A stretch of 64,000 nucleotides of DNA. Source: an uncultured Cellvibrionales bacterium (lineage in GTDB: Bacteria; Pseudomonadota; Gammaproteobacteria; Pseudomonadales; Cellvibrionaceae). Location of the stretch: the NCBI GenBank assembly GCA_913020115.1, contig CAJWBQ010000021.1:1-64000 (forward strand), given 5' to 3'. Positions within the stretch are counted from its first letter, which is position 1, and every line of letters begins with the position of its first letter. The notes beneath the pieces are model-generated. The model saw only the letters and a list, made by a program, of their open reading frames with translations. It was not told where the DNA came from and did no database searches. Shown piece after piece: positions 1-8,939 of the stretch. Position numbers and translations under genes: made by a program.

Positions 1-15
1 GGCGATTAATGGGGC

Positions 16-75
16 TGTTCGTTATCGTACATCGTGTGTTCGATTTCGTACACCCTCACTGTTCAATATCGGACA
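16..75. promoter_or_regulatory. Three spaced 16-bp inverted-repeat activator sites
   Basis: Three copies of one imperfect palindrome lie at 16-31 (TGTTCGTTATCGTACA), 37-52 (TGTTCGATTTCGTACA) and 60-75 (TGTTCAATATCGGACA). The pattern is TGTNCR-N4-CGNACA. The starts are 21 and 23 bp apart, about two helical turns, so bound dimers would lie on one face of the DNA. They sit about 50-110 bp upstream of a sigma-54-type promoter, where enhancer-binding activators of the NtrC family usually bind. No such activator gene is in the window, so its identity is inferred. Confidence 0.7.
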
Positions 76-126
76 TTTCGAAGTGGAAATTATATTATAT
101 TCAATTAAATCAATGGCTTAAAAACA

Positions 127-142
127 TGGCACGGGTATTGTA
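127..142 (+). promoter_or_regulatory. Sigma-54 (RpoN) type -24/-12 promoter
   Basis: The sequence TGGCACG-GGTA-TTGTA matches the RpoN consensus TGGCACG-N4-TTGCW except for T in place of C in the -12 GC. The GG at 128-129 and the G at 140 have the standard 10-base spacing. Transcription would start near 152-153. This rules out the upstream TTG codon at 149 as a translation start and places the first usable starts at 203 or 269. It drives the three-gene export operon that follows. Confidence 0.7.
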
Positions 143-202
143 ATAGTTTTGAAAAGAAATTCTTTTACGGATGACCGAACCACTAAGGTAGAGCAAAAGA
201 TA

Positions 203-1519
203 ATGGCTAGCATTACAAACTTGGAAAAATTGACCGATACATCAGCAGAGCCTGCCAGGGCCTCGGGCATGGACCGAAAAATTGAAAAGCGGGGTATCAG
301 TAAACGTAGCAAGATGATTGTTGGTATGTTGGCTGCTGCCGTCATTGCTTATCTCTCCTTTGGGCAAATGTTTCAAGGCCGCAGCATGACAGTGAAGGGG
401 CAGCGGCTCTCTGTTGCCGTAGTGAAATCGGGAACATTTGAAGACTTCATTCCGCTTCGTGGTCGTGTAGCACCACTTAAAACGGTTTATCTCGATGCTG
501 TGCAAGGCGGGAGAATTGAAGAAATCTTGTTGGAAGACGGCGCGATGGTCAGGGTTGGGCAGCCCATCATTCGCCTTTCTAACTCAGATCTACAACTGAG
601 TGTCATGAGTACCGAGTCTCGTGTCATGGAGCAGTTAAATGCGATGCGCGATCAGGAGCTTCGCTTGGAACAAAATCGCTTAGGGCACAAACGCACCCTT
701 GTGGATCTCAACTACAACATACGTAAGCTGAGCAGAGACTTGAGTCGACAAAAAGAATTGTTCCACAAAGGTCACATTTCTCTGGCGGAGTATGAAGACT
801 TTGTTGATCAGTTGAATTATTACAAAGAAACCCGAGAGGTCACCCTCGAAAGCCAATCTTCAGACGAAAAGCTGATGGCGTCTCAACTGCAATTTTTTCA
901 AAGTAAAACCATTGCCATGGAAGAAAACCTAGCCTTTGCTCGGAAAAGTCTCGATGAGCTCAATGTTCGAGCTCCAGTGGGCGGCAAGCTGTCGGGCTTC
1001 GATCTGGAAATTGGCCAAAATATTACCCGTGGCACTCGCATCGGCCAGATCGACAATCCAGATTCATTTAAGCTGGTGGCCAATATTGATGAGTTTTACC
1101 TCGGTCGGGTGGATTTAGAGCAGCCAGTATCGCTGACTCACAGTGGCACTCTTTACGAATTGCATGTGGCAAAAATTTATCCAGACGTGAAAAACGGCCA
1201 ATTTGAGGTTGACCTGCAATTTAATGAAGCAATGCCCCAAGGCATTCGACGCGGCCAAACCATCCAGGCGAAATTAACCTTAGGCGACGCTAACCAGGCT
1301 CGCTTGATTCCCAAAGGCAACTTCCTTCAGGAGACCGGCGGACAGTGGTTGTTTGTTATGAGCGCTGACGGAACTGAAGCGCTCCGTCGCGAGGTTCGTC
1401 TGGGCCGCCGCAACAATGAATTCGTAGAGGTTCTAGAAGGTCTGGACGCAGGGGAAAAAGTAATTGTGTCCTCTTACGCAAATTTCGATGAAATGGATCG
1501 AGTTCAACTTAGCCAATAA
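203..1519 (+). CDS. HlyD/MacA-type periplasmic adaptor of an ABC exporter
   Basis: A membrane-fusion protein of about 438 residues that would link an inner-membrane ABC transporter to an outer-membrane channel. An N-terminal membrane anchor lies at about residues 37-56. A lipoyl-like half motif, a long coiled-coil hairpin (about residues 130-260) and a beta-barrel region follow. Just downstream are a MacB-like ATPase and an FtsX-like permease, so this is a MacAB-like set. The frame is open back to TTG 149, but the predicted sigma-54 transcript begins after that codon. ATG 203 is used here. ATG 269, which starts MDRKIEKRG as in many relatives, is a real alternative. The substrate is unknown. 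Confidence 0.88.
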   Translation: MASITNLEKLTDTSAEPARASGMDRKIEKRGISKRSKMIVGMLAAAVIAYLSFGQMFQGRSMTVKGQRLSVAVVKSGTFEDFIPLRGRVAPLKTVYLDAVQGGRIEEILLEDGAMVRVGQPIIRLSNSDLQLSVMSTESRVMEQLNAMRDQELRLEQNRLGHKRTLVDLNYNIRKLSRDLSRQKELFHKGHISLAEYEDFVDQLNYYKETREVTLESQSSDEKLMASQLQFFQSKTIAMEENLAFARKSLDELNVRAPVGGKLSGFDLEIGQNITRGTRIGQIDNPDSFKLVANIDEFYLGRVDLEQPVSLTHSGTLYELHVAKIYPDVKNGQFEVDLQFNEAMPQGIRRGQTIQAKLTLGDANQARLIPKGNFLQETGGQWLFVMSADGTEALRREVRLGRRNNEFVEVLEGLDAGEKVIVSSYANFDEMDRVQLSQ

Positions 1520-1548
1520 TTTTAAGCTTAAAAATAAAGGATATCAGC

Positions 1549-2232
1549 ATGTTAAAACTACATAACTTATCAAAAGTGTACCGCACGGACGAAGTGGAAA
1601 CCGTTGCCCTAAACGAAGTGAATATCGAAATTGAAAAAGGTGAATTTGTAGCCATTATGGGGCCTTCTGGTTGCGGTAAATCAACACTGTTGAACATCAT
1701 CGGTATGTTAGATACGCCAGCCAGTGGGCAATATTATTTTGGCGATCAGGAGATATCAACTCTCAACGAGAGCAAGCTCAGCGAAGTGAGAAAACACAAT
1801 GTGGGTTTCATTTTCCAGAGCTTTAATTTGATTGATGAGTTGTCTGTTGAAGAAAATATTGAGCTCGCGCTGCTCTACCATGATATCCCTGGTTCGGAGC
1901 GTAAAGCACGGGTACAAAAGGTAATGGACAAGGTGGGCATTGCTCACCGCGCTAAGCACATGCCCGGCCAGCTTTCCGGTGGTCAGCAGCAGCGAGTAGC
2001 TGTCGCTAGGGCGGTGGTGGGCAATCAGTCTCTTATACTGGCCGATGAACCTACGGGAAACCTAGACAGTGCACACGGCCAAGAGGTTATGGAAATGTTG
2101 CAGGCTTTAAATGAAGAGGGCGCTACCATAGTGATGGTGACTCACTCCGCGGCACACGCCGATTATGCTCGTCGAACCATCAACTTGTTTGATGGCCAAG
2201 TTGTGACCGAAAGTCTACGAGCGGTGTCCTAA
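1549..2232 (+). CDS. MacB/LolD-type ABC transporter ATP-binding protein
   Basis: The cytoplasmic ATPase (227 residues) of the export complex. Visible are the Walker A motif GPSGCGKST at residues 38-46, the Q-loop region FIFQSFNL, the signature LSGGQQQR, Walker B LILADEPTGNLD and the switch histidine in MVTHS. The ADEPTGNLD form and the short length are typical of the MacB/LolD/FtsE group, which couples ATP use to mechanotransmission rather than channel transport. The gene starts 29 bp after the adaptor gene with an AAGGA ribosome-binding site and precedes the permease gene in one operon. Confidence 0.93.
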   Translation: MLKLHNLSKVYRTDEVETVALNEVNIEIEKGEFVAIMGPSGCGKSTLLNIIGMLDTPASGQYYFGDQEISTLNESKLSEVRKHNVGFIFQSFNLIDELSVEENIELALLYHDIPGSERKARVQKVMDKVGIAHRAKHMPGQLSGGQQQRVAVARAVVGNQSLILADEPTGNLDSAHGQEVMEMLQALNEEGATIVMVTHSAAHADYARRTINLFDGQVVTESLRAVS

Positions 2233-2260
2233 GACGAAATTTCGAAAGGAGGAGTGAATC

Positions 2261-4699
2261 ATGTTTTCAAGTTACATAAAGCTGGCAATTCGGAATTTGC
2301 AGAAAAATAGGCTCTACGCCGCTATCAATGTTTTTGGTCTGGCCATCGGACTGACGATATACCTGATGGGCAATATACTGGGCAGCTACGAAAATAATCA
2401 CGATAGCATCTTTAAAAATCGTGACCGAACTTACACGGTTGGCGCCCAATTTAGTCCCGACGCCAATATCGGAGTGTCGGGCACAGACGGCGTTCAGAGC
2501 GCCCTTGGTCCCGTTTTGAAGGCAGATGTCGAGGAACTCGAGAGTGTGGTTCGCACGGTTCGCCGTGAATACCTAATTACGCAGGGAAATGACAGCTACT
2601 ATCAGGGGCTGCGTTTTGCCGATAGCGAATTGACCTTAATTTTTAACTTTGACTATATCCATGGCGATGCGTCTGTACTTGAGGACCCACAGTCTTTGCT
2701 GTTGACAGAGTCAACTGCATTAAAATACTTTGGCAGAACCGATGTCTTGGGTGAAACACTTTCTTTTGATCACAAGAATTCAATGTACGTCGGTGCAGTG
2801 ATAAAGGAATTACCGGCCGATACCCATTTTAATTCTTTTGTTCTCGGTGACATAAAGCTGGGAATGGTTGCCCCTTTTGCGGCACTTGAAACCATTGAAG
2901 ATTACGCCTTTGAAGGTGAGTGGGATAATGTCTCACTGGGTAACTTGACGTACATGCTGGCACCAGAGGGTAAAGACCAGGCTTGGCTTCAGGGCGAGAT
3001 CGACAGTGTCTACGAACGCCATTACACCAAGGAGAGGAAGGAGTTTTTCTCGGGTTTAACGGTAAGGCCTCTGGTTGAATCTAATACCGTCATATGGGAG
3101 GTAATTGGCCTGCCTATGATTGAGTCTATTAAAATACTGGGCTTTTTGGTGCTGATTATCGCCTGTGTAAACTACACAAATTTGGCCACGGCACAGAGTC
3201 TTGGTCGCACCCAAGAGGTGGGGCTTCGGAAAACCTTTGGTGCGGAACGGTCGCAGCTGTTGACGCAGTTTTTGACCGAAAGTCTCACTATCGCTACTCT
3301 GGCGATGCTCATCAGTATTGCGAGCTTGGAAGTTATTGTGCCGCTGTTTAACCAGGCCACAGGCAAAGTGCTTTCCTTAGACTACCTTGCCATCTTGCCT
3401 TGGTTAACCTTTACGACTGTTATGGTGGGTGTTTTGGCAGGTGCCTATCCGGCCTACCTCATCACCAAGGCTAGTCCCATAGACAGCCTAAAGAATTCCG
3501 TTTTCAAAAGTGCAGGAGGCAATAGGTTTCGTAACATCATGATTGGCGTTCAGTTCGCGATCTCAATTTTCATGTTGGCCATAGTTCTTGTGGTTTACTT
3601 CCAGAACAAGAATGTTGAATCTTCTAGCAATATATTTTCGAAAGACGAAATTGTAGTCATCGAACGTGTAGGGGTGGACGAAATTTCGCAGCGCCACAAC
3701 ACGCTCCGTCAGGAACTGCTCACGCTACCAGGTGTCAACAGCGTTAGCTATTCTAATCAGGTGCCGTTTGAACAAAACAATAGCCAAGCTGATGTAACAC
3801 CAGTGAAGGGTGATAATACGGCTAAGGTCTCACTGAATCGAATTTCAATTGACTTTGACTTTCTTGAAACGTACTCAATTCCATTGCTGGCGGGAAGGAA
3901 CTTCAGTCGTGATATAGCCAATGATTTTGACAAGGATGGCCCTCGCCAGACCAACGTTATTCTCAATGAAATGGCAGTGGAGCGCTTAGGTTTTGAACGG
4001 GGCGAAAGTGCTATTGGCAAGTCTTTCTATGATACCTTTGTTGTGGGGGAAGATGGTAATGAGGATATTCAATACACTATTGTAGGTATCGTTCCAGATC
4101 AAAATTTTCTTGGTCTTCATAATAAAATAAAACCGGTTTTATTTTTTATGAGCCAGGGTTTGCACAGAATTGGATCCATTAAAATAGACCCAAGTCAGGT
4201 TAATGAGACACTGCAAGCCATTGATGAAGTCTGGAATCGGGTTATTCCCGACTATCCTATTCAGCGCCGGTTTCTAGATGATGTTTTTGGTGAGATATTT
4301 TTCATTTTTCAACAAACCACGAATGTATTGGCAGGGTTTTCTGCCGTAGCCCTGTCTCTAGCCTTGATCGGTCTATTTGGCCTGGCCGCATTTCTGGCCG
4401 AAAGACGCACCAAAGAAATTGGTATTCGCAAGGTTTTAGGCGCGCGGACTGGCCAGATTGTATGGCTGTTGATTTGGCAGTTTTCCATTCCCGTATTGTG
4501 GTCGTTGTTGGCGGCGATACCCTTGGCCTATTTCGCGTCTAACATCTATCTGGACTTTTTCTCCGAACGTATTGACAACGTATTACCTGTTTTATTGCTG
4601 GCAAGTGTTGTGGGAATTGTCACGGCCTGGGGAATCGTTGCAATACACGCAAGCAAAATTGCTCGCACTACGCCGATTCGTTCGCTTCGCTACGAGTAG
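2261..4699 (+). CDS. FtsX/MacB-like ABC transporter permease
   Basis: An 812-residue membrane protein with two MacB-periplasmic-core plus FtsX units in tandem. The first hydrophobic helix is at about residues 20-40. Three-helix FtsX clusters lie at about 285-400 and 685-800, and a further helix near 425-450 opens the second unit. The motif KEIGIRKVLGA before the last cluster is typical of the family. A very strong ribosome-binding site (AAAGGAGG) precedes the ATG. It is the third and last gene of the sigma-54-controlled operon. Such duplicated permeases often export peptides or antimicrobials, but the substrate cannot be read from the sequence. Confidence 0.9.
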   Translation: MFSSYIKLAIRNLQKNRLYAAINVFGLAIGLTIYLMGNILGSYENNHDSIFKNRDRTYTVGAQFSPDANIGVSGTDGVQSALGPVLKADVEELESVVRTVRREYLITQGNDSYYQGLRFADSELTLIFNFDYIHGDASVLEDPQSLLLTESTALKYFGRTDVLGETLSFDHKNSMYVGAVIKELPADTHFNSFVLGDIKLGMVAPFAALETIEDYAFEGEWDNVSLGNLTYMLAPEGKDQAWLQGEIDSVYERHYTKERKEFFSGLTVRPLVESNTVIWEVIGLPMIESIKILGFLVLIIACVNYTNLATAQSLGRTQEVGLRKTFGAERSQLLTQFLTESLTIATLAMLISIASLEVIVPLFNQATGKVLSLDYLAILPWLTFTTVMVGVLAGAYPAYLITKASPIDSLKNSVFKSAGGNRFRNIMIGVQFAISIFMLAIVLVVYFQNKNVESSSNIFSKDEIVVIERVGVDEISQRHNTLRQELLTLPGVNSVSYSNQVPFEQNNSQADVTPVKGDNTAKVSLNRISIDFDFLETYSIPLLAGRNFSRDIANDFDKDGPRQTNVILNEMAVERLGFERGESAIGKSFYDTFVVGEDGNEDIQYTIVGIVPDQNFLGLHNKIKPVLFFMSQGLHRIGSIKIDPSQVNETLQAIDEVWNRVIPDYPIQRRFLDDVFGEIFFIFQQTTNVLAGFSAVALSLALIGLFGLAAFLAERRTKEIGIRKVLGARTGQIVWLLIWQFSIPVLWSLLAAIPLAYFASNIYLDFFSERIDNVLPVLLLASVVGIVTAWGIVAIHASKIARTTPIRSLRYE

Positions 4700-4753
4700 T
4701 GGGTAGGGTTGCTAAGTCTGTGCCTAGGCGAAACCGTCTTAATCTTATGACTT

Positions 4754-5779
4754 TTAATTATCTAGAGGCGGCGCCGATAGGCGCTGCAGGTAGTCATCAA
4801 TCTCCTTAAGGTGAATCCGTTTTTCTGAATCTCTTAAAAAACTGCCTTCAAAGCTATGCCGTGCGAGCTGAACCAGCACGGCTTCATCCAGATTAAATGC
4901 TCGCTGCACCGCAAGGTAATTGTCGTTAAGATGGCCGCCAAAGTAGGCCGGGTCGTCCGAATTAATGTTTACCAGCAATCCTTCATCTAAGAGTTTGACG
5001 ATATTGTGCTCTGCCATATTTGAATACACTTTTAAAGCCGTATTAGATAGCGGACACACGGTTAAGGGAATGCGCTCTTCGCGTAAATAGCTCACCAGTG
5101 CTGGGTCTTCGTCACAACGCACCCCGTGATCTATGCGCTCAACCTTAAGCTGCTTCAGGGCCTGCCAGATATACTCTGCGGGTCCCTCTTCGCCGGCATG
5201 TGCTACACAATGATAGCCCTGCTCGTGGGCGCGAGTGAAGACCTCAATAAATTTCTCGGGTGGGTTCCCAAGCTCCCCGGAATCTAGACCAACCCCATCA
5301 ATGAGATGCCGAAAAGGTGTCGCTTGGGCAAGTGTCTCCATAGCTGCTTCGGCGCTCAGGTGACGTAAAAAGCACATAATTAAAACTGAACTAATGCCGA
5401 AGCGTTGTTGTGCTTCATCTAAAGCACTTTGAATACCCTTGATCACAGTATCAAACTCAATGCCTCTACCGGTATGAGTTTGCGGGTCGAAAAACATTTC
5501 CACATGGCGAACGTTCTGTCGCTGTAGTTTTTCAAAGTAAGCAAAGGTTAAATCATGGAAGTCTCGTTCATTCACCAGTACCGCGGCGCCTTGATAATAG
5601 ATATCCAAAAATGATTGCAGGTCGGAAAATTCATAGGCTCGACGTATGTCTTCTACAGATTCGTAGGGCAGCTTGATGTTGTTGCGCTGCGCCAAAGAGA
5701 ACATTAGCTCAGGTTCTAGGGTGCCTTCTATATGCAGGTGTAGTTCGGCCTTGGGAAGCCCAGCAATAAAATCTCTCAT
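4754..5779 (-). CDS. Adenine deaminase (adenosine deaminase superfamily)
   Basis: A zinc-dependent amidohydrolase of 341 residues that deaminates a purine, probably adenine to hypoxanthine, for salvage. Zinc-binding and catalytic motifs are visible: the HLH of ELHLHIEG near residue 15, HAGEEG, RIDHGVR and SDDPAYFGG. The SDDPAYFGG and CPLSNTALKV motifs resemble the adenine-deaminase branch more than true adenosine deaminases, which usually carry TDDP. The frame opens further upstream, but ATG 5779 has a GAGGGG ribosome-binding site and matches the usual family start MRDFIAGLPKAELHLH. Hypoxanthine phosphoribosyltransferase, encoded at 38.5 kb, could use the product. Confidence 0.88.
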   Translation of the reverse strand: MRDFIAGLPKAELHLHIEGTLEPELMFSLAQRNNIKLPYESVEDIRRAYEFSDLQSFLDIYYQGAAVLVNERDFHDLTFAYFEKLQRQNVRHVEMFFDPQTHTGRGIEFDTVIKGIQSALDEAQQRFGISSVLIMCFLRHLSAEAAMETLAQATPFRHLIDGVGLDSGELGNPPEKFIEVFTRAHEQGYHCVAHAGEEGPAEYIWQALKQLKVERIDHGVRCDEDPALVSYLREERIPLTVCPLSNTALKVYSNMAEHNIVKLLDEGLLVNINSDDPAYFGGHLNDNYLAVQRAFNLDEAVLVQLARHSFEGSFLRDSEKRIHLKEIDDYLQRLSAPPLDN

Positions 5780-5921
5780 ATACCCCTCATTTCCACGGTT
5801 TTCAATGAGCAAGCGGTCTTCGTAGGCTGGTATGACGCCTTTGACTGCTAAGCCCACTAACAGAGCTATTCAGTTAAGACTGAGGATGGGATTAAAGTGA
5901 CTATAAATCAAGTTGGCAGGC

Positions 5922-5949
5922 AAAAAAAAGGGAGAGCCGAAGCCCTCCC
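5922..5949 (-). terminator. Intrinsic terminator after the TonB receptor gene
   Basis: Read leftward, an 8-bp GC-rich stem (5930-5937 with 5942-5949, one G-U pair) closes a UUCG tetraloop and is followed by eight U residues. It lies 32 bp past the receptor stop codon. Confidence 0.88.
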
Positions 5950-5980
5950 GCAAGATCCACTTAACTACAGGGAAGAGAGT

Positions 5981-8704
5981 TTAGAAGTTAGCTCTTACGC
6001 CGAACGAATAACGCGCGCCGTTTTTCTCTAAGCTAATAAGTTGGTTTTCAAAGCGACCATGACGACGAGTTTCTTCGTCAGTGATGTTGACGCCTTCAGC
6101 AAAAACAGTGATGTTTTCGTTGATGTCGTAGCTGGCGCTTATGTCCCACTGACCGTATTCCTCAGTGTAAAGAGGCTCGGTGCCGCCGCGTGGGTTAACC
6201 ACGTTTTGCAGGAATTCTTCACGGTTATTGAAGGCAATACGCGCTTGTATTGGGCCTTTCTCGTAGAACAAGATCGCGTTCTGGGAATCGCCTAAACCTT
6301 CAAGAGCAAAAGTTTCAGAAATGTTAGCGAAGTCAATTTCCGCGTCGCTGTCTACAACAGTCGCGTTCAATTGAATACCAAAACCGTTTTCCCACAAGTG
6401 AGTCCACGCGAGTTCTAGACCATTAACTTCGGCTACCTCTCCGTTGCGTGGGCGACGTACGTTGAAATCGTAAGAGCCGCTTTCTAGGTTAAAGGTTTCA
6501 GTCGCAATAGAGTTGGTGATGAAATCTTCAACTTCTTTGCTGAACACGCCAGCGGCGAAATAGCTGCCCGCGTCGTAGTACCACTCGTAAGACAGGTCCC
6601 AGTTGCTAGAAACAAAAGGTTTCAAGTCTGAGTTACCGCCGGTCGCCTGCAGGTTGCCAGGGCGAGTTACGGTGATGCCGGTTGTGGGTACCAATGAGTT
6701 CATGGTTGGGCGAGTGAGAGTTTCAGAGTACGCAAAACGCATAACCATATCTTCTTGCAAGTTCACCTTCAAGCTTACGCTTGGCAGAATGTTGGTGTAC
6801 TTGTTGCTCGCGCTCACGTCGGTGCCTGTATCGGCATAAATTGCGTTCAGCAGAGACGGGTCGTTAGGAATGGTTTCCAAGTTCGTGAGGGTTTGGGTGA
6901 AGCCACCGAGAGTTGCTTCGGTTTGGCTGTAGCGTACACCCATGTTCAGCTGCCAAGGTAAGTCACCCAGATCGCCTTCGAAAGTCATGTCGATATAGGC
7001 GCTAATCACTTCTTCTTCAACGCTGAATTTGTCCGAAGCCGTTGCAGGGCTGTTTAAGCCGAATGCTGCGTACTCTGCTGCAATGTCGCGGTTTTCACCG
7101 GCGGCATCTGAAGCTGCTTGAACATCAGCAACGCCACCACTGGCTAGGTAGGCGAAATACTCTTCAGGGCTGTAGGTTAGCCAAGTGTCGGGCACTCCGC
7201 TAAAGAAACCTTTGGCTTGGTATTCAGACAGCAAAGAGTCGGGCACACCGAAGTTGTAACCACAGAAGAACGAGCAGTCTGAAGCATATTTTCTTTGGTT
7301 GTCTTTTGTGCGGTCTTGATAGTAGGCACCAAACTTCATAGACGTGAAGGTTTCTGAGCTAGGGGTCCACTCAAAGTCTGCTTTCAGCTCAGTGATTTCG
7401 TCTTCACGATCCCAGCCGTTGCGTTCGTTATAGTGCGCACGGCCAGCAGAGGCGTCGAGTAGTGCGGCTTGGCCACCAACAATATCAATGGTTCCAGCGT
7501 CGCCGCCATTGCGGTTGTCCCAGCTGTAGGCGTTGTTGTAACCGATCACAGTGAAAGGAATGTTACCGCCGCTGTTGTCTTCTGCGGTAGAAGACGACAG
7601 GTCAAATTTGGCGAACAAGCTTTCGTTAATGTCCCACTCTACATTGAAACCGTAAGCTTCGATCGAAACATCACGAGAGTAAGAGCGACGAATAAAGTCG
7701 GTGGCGCCGGTGTTGGCGTTGTCGATGAATACAACGGTGTTGTTTTCGTCTACTTCTGCATCAATAAAGTTGCTTTCAGAGAACCAGTGACCGGCTGATG
7801 TGGTTTCTGAGTCAACTTCGAATTCAGATGCCATGAAGTCAGCGGTAAAGGTTAGGTCATCGCTTGGCGCAAACTGGAAAACAGCGGTGCCGCTCGTGCG
7901 AGTGCGGTCCTGCTCATCAACCATTACGTCAAAATTCTGTGGTACGAACACATTGTTAAACTCTTCGCCATTCTGCGCGGTGAAGTTCACACCGGGGCGG
8001 TAGTAACGAGTTTCGATAATGTTGTTCTGTGACTCACGCTGTTGGTGAGACAAAGACAGCAATACGCCTACTTTGCCATCGGCAAATACGTTGCTGATCA
8101 GGCCAGAGGCTTGGGGTGAGCTGTCTTCGGTTAAGTCGTCGTACACTCCCTTTATGCTGCCTGATGCTTTGAAGCCTTTCAGGTCTAAAGGACGAGCCGT
8201 TTTAACGTTGATGGTGGCGCCAATGCCACCTTCTTGCATCGCCGCGGTGGGTGTTTTGTAAACATCAGCACCGGCGATCAGTTCAGACGCTAAAGTATCG
8301 AAACTGAACTCACGACCTTGGTTTTCGGTGGCCATTTGGCGACCATTAACCAAAACCGCATTAAATTGTGGACCAAAGCCCCGTACGGTGACGAACTGGC
8401 CTTCACCGCCGCTGCGGTCAATAGACACGCCAGAAATACGCTGTAGCGATTCTGCTACGTTCTGATCGGGGAACTTACCGATGTCTTCCGCCGCGATGGC
8501 ATCAACCACACCGACAGCGTCGCGTTTAACGTCTAGCGCACGCTGCAAGCTTCCGCGGATACCCGTTACCACAACTTCTTCGAGCAGTGCGTCTAGGTCT
8601 TCTTGGGATTCCTGGGCTAGGGCTGAGTTGCCATAGAGGCTCACAGCACTGGCAATGGCGACGGCTAGGGCGTGCCGCTTCGTTATCTTGCTATCAAATC
8701 TCAT
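5981..8704 (-). CDS. TonB-dependent receptor, Xanthomonas/Caulobacter type
   Basis: An outer-membrane active-transport barrel of 907 residues. A signal peptide ends at about residue 30 (NSALA-QES). A TonB-box-like EEVVVTG follows, then a plug domain with IGKFPDQNVAESLQRISGVS and VRGFGPQFNAVLVNGR. These motifs mark the receptor family common in Xanthomonas, Caulobacter and marine carbohydrate degraders. The barrel ends in a terminal Phe. ATG 8704 was chosen over the longer open frame because it has an AAGGAAA ribosome-binding site and begins the signal peptide. It lies beside galactosidase genes, so a galactose-containing oligosaccharide or glycoside is the likely ligand. A terminator separates it from the hydrolase gene upstream, so it has its own promoter. 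Confidence 0.93.
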   Translation of the reverse strand: MRFDSKITKRHALAVAIASAVSLYGNSALAQESQEDLDALLEEVVVTGIRGSLQRALDVKRDAVGVVDAIAAEDIGKFPDQNVAESLQRISGVSIDRSGGEGQFVTVRGFGPQFNAVLVNGRQMATENQGREFSFDTLASELIAGADVYKTPTAAMQEGGIGATINVKTARPLDLKGFKASGSIKGVYDDLTEDSSPQASGLISNVFADGKVGVLLSLSHQQRESQNNIIETRYYRPGVNFTAQNGEEFNNVFVPQNFDVMVDEQDRTRTSGTAVFQFAPSDDLTFTADFMASEFEVDSETTSAGHWFSESNFIDAEVDENNTVVFIDNANTGATDFIRRSYSRDVSIEAYGFNVEWDINESLFAKFDLSSSTAEDNSGGNIPFTVIGYNNAYSWDNRNGGDAGTIDIVGGQAALLDASAGRAHYNERNGWDREDEITELKADFEWTPSSETFTSMKFGAYYQDRTKDNQRKYASDCSFFCGYNFGVPDSLLSEYQAKGFFSGVPDTWLTYSPEEYFAYLASGGVADVQAASDAAGENRDIAAEYAAFGLNSPATASDKFSVEEEVISAYIDMTFEGDLGDLPWQLNMGVRYSQTEATLGGFTQTLTNLETIPNDPSLLNAIYADTGTDVSASNKYTNILPSVSLKVNLQEDMVMRFAYSETLTRPTMNSLVPTTGITVTRPGNLQATGGNSDLKPFVSSNWDLSYEWYYDAGSYFAAGVFSKEVEDFITNSIATETFNLESGSYDFNVRRPRNGEVAEVNGLELAWTHLWENGFGIQLNATVVDSDAEIDFANISETFALEGLGDSQNAILFYEKGPIQARIAFNNREEFLQNVVNPRGGTEPLYTEEYGQWDISASYDINENITVFAEGVNITDEETRRHGRFENQLISLEKNGARYSFGVRANF

Positions 8705-8763
8705 AGTGTTTTCCTTGGGATTTTTTATTTTAACTCGTAACTTCTCTCGTCGAGGCTTAACTG

Positions 8764-8780
8764 TAGTACATATCATATAA
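8764..8780. promoter_or_regulatory. Candidate operator before the TonB receptor gene
   Basis: TAGTACATATCATATAA matches 13 of 17 positions of the palindrome TAGTATTTATCATACTA at 12488-12504 in the divergent galactosidase/symporter promoter region. It lies 60 bp upstream of the receptor start. A common regulator is inferred, and none is encoded nearby. Confidence 0.4.
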
Positions 8781-8827
8781 ATAGTAAATATATGGTTTCT
8801 TGTCTTATGTATGACTAAAACTGCGCT

Positions 8828-8848
8828 AAAACCCCCGTAAGTTGGGGG
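8828..8848 (-). terminator. Intrinsic terminator after the alpha/beta hydrolase gene
   Basis: On the minus strand, CCCCC and GGGGG (8844-8848 with 8832-8836) enclose a 7-base loop, followed directly by UUUU. It separates the galactosidase-hydrolase transcript from the receptor gene. Confidence 0.65.
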
Positions 8849-8939
8849 CTTGGCGCAATAGAAGGGTTTTCTAAGGATTATTATCTTTATCGACGATGGG
8901 TCTTTTTGGGTGGTCGGGGCGACATTATATGTCTTATAT

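Noticed and set aside
149..202. TTG start and 18 extra codons for the adaptor protein
   Set aside because: The predicted sigma-54 transcript begins near 152, after this codon.
7469..7798. 109-codon rightward open frame inside the receptor gene
   Set aside because: It is a shadow of the TonB receptor gene on the other strand.
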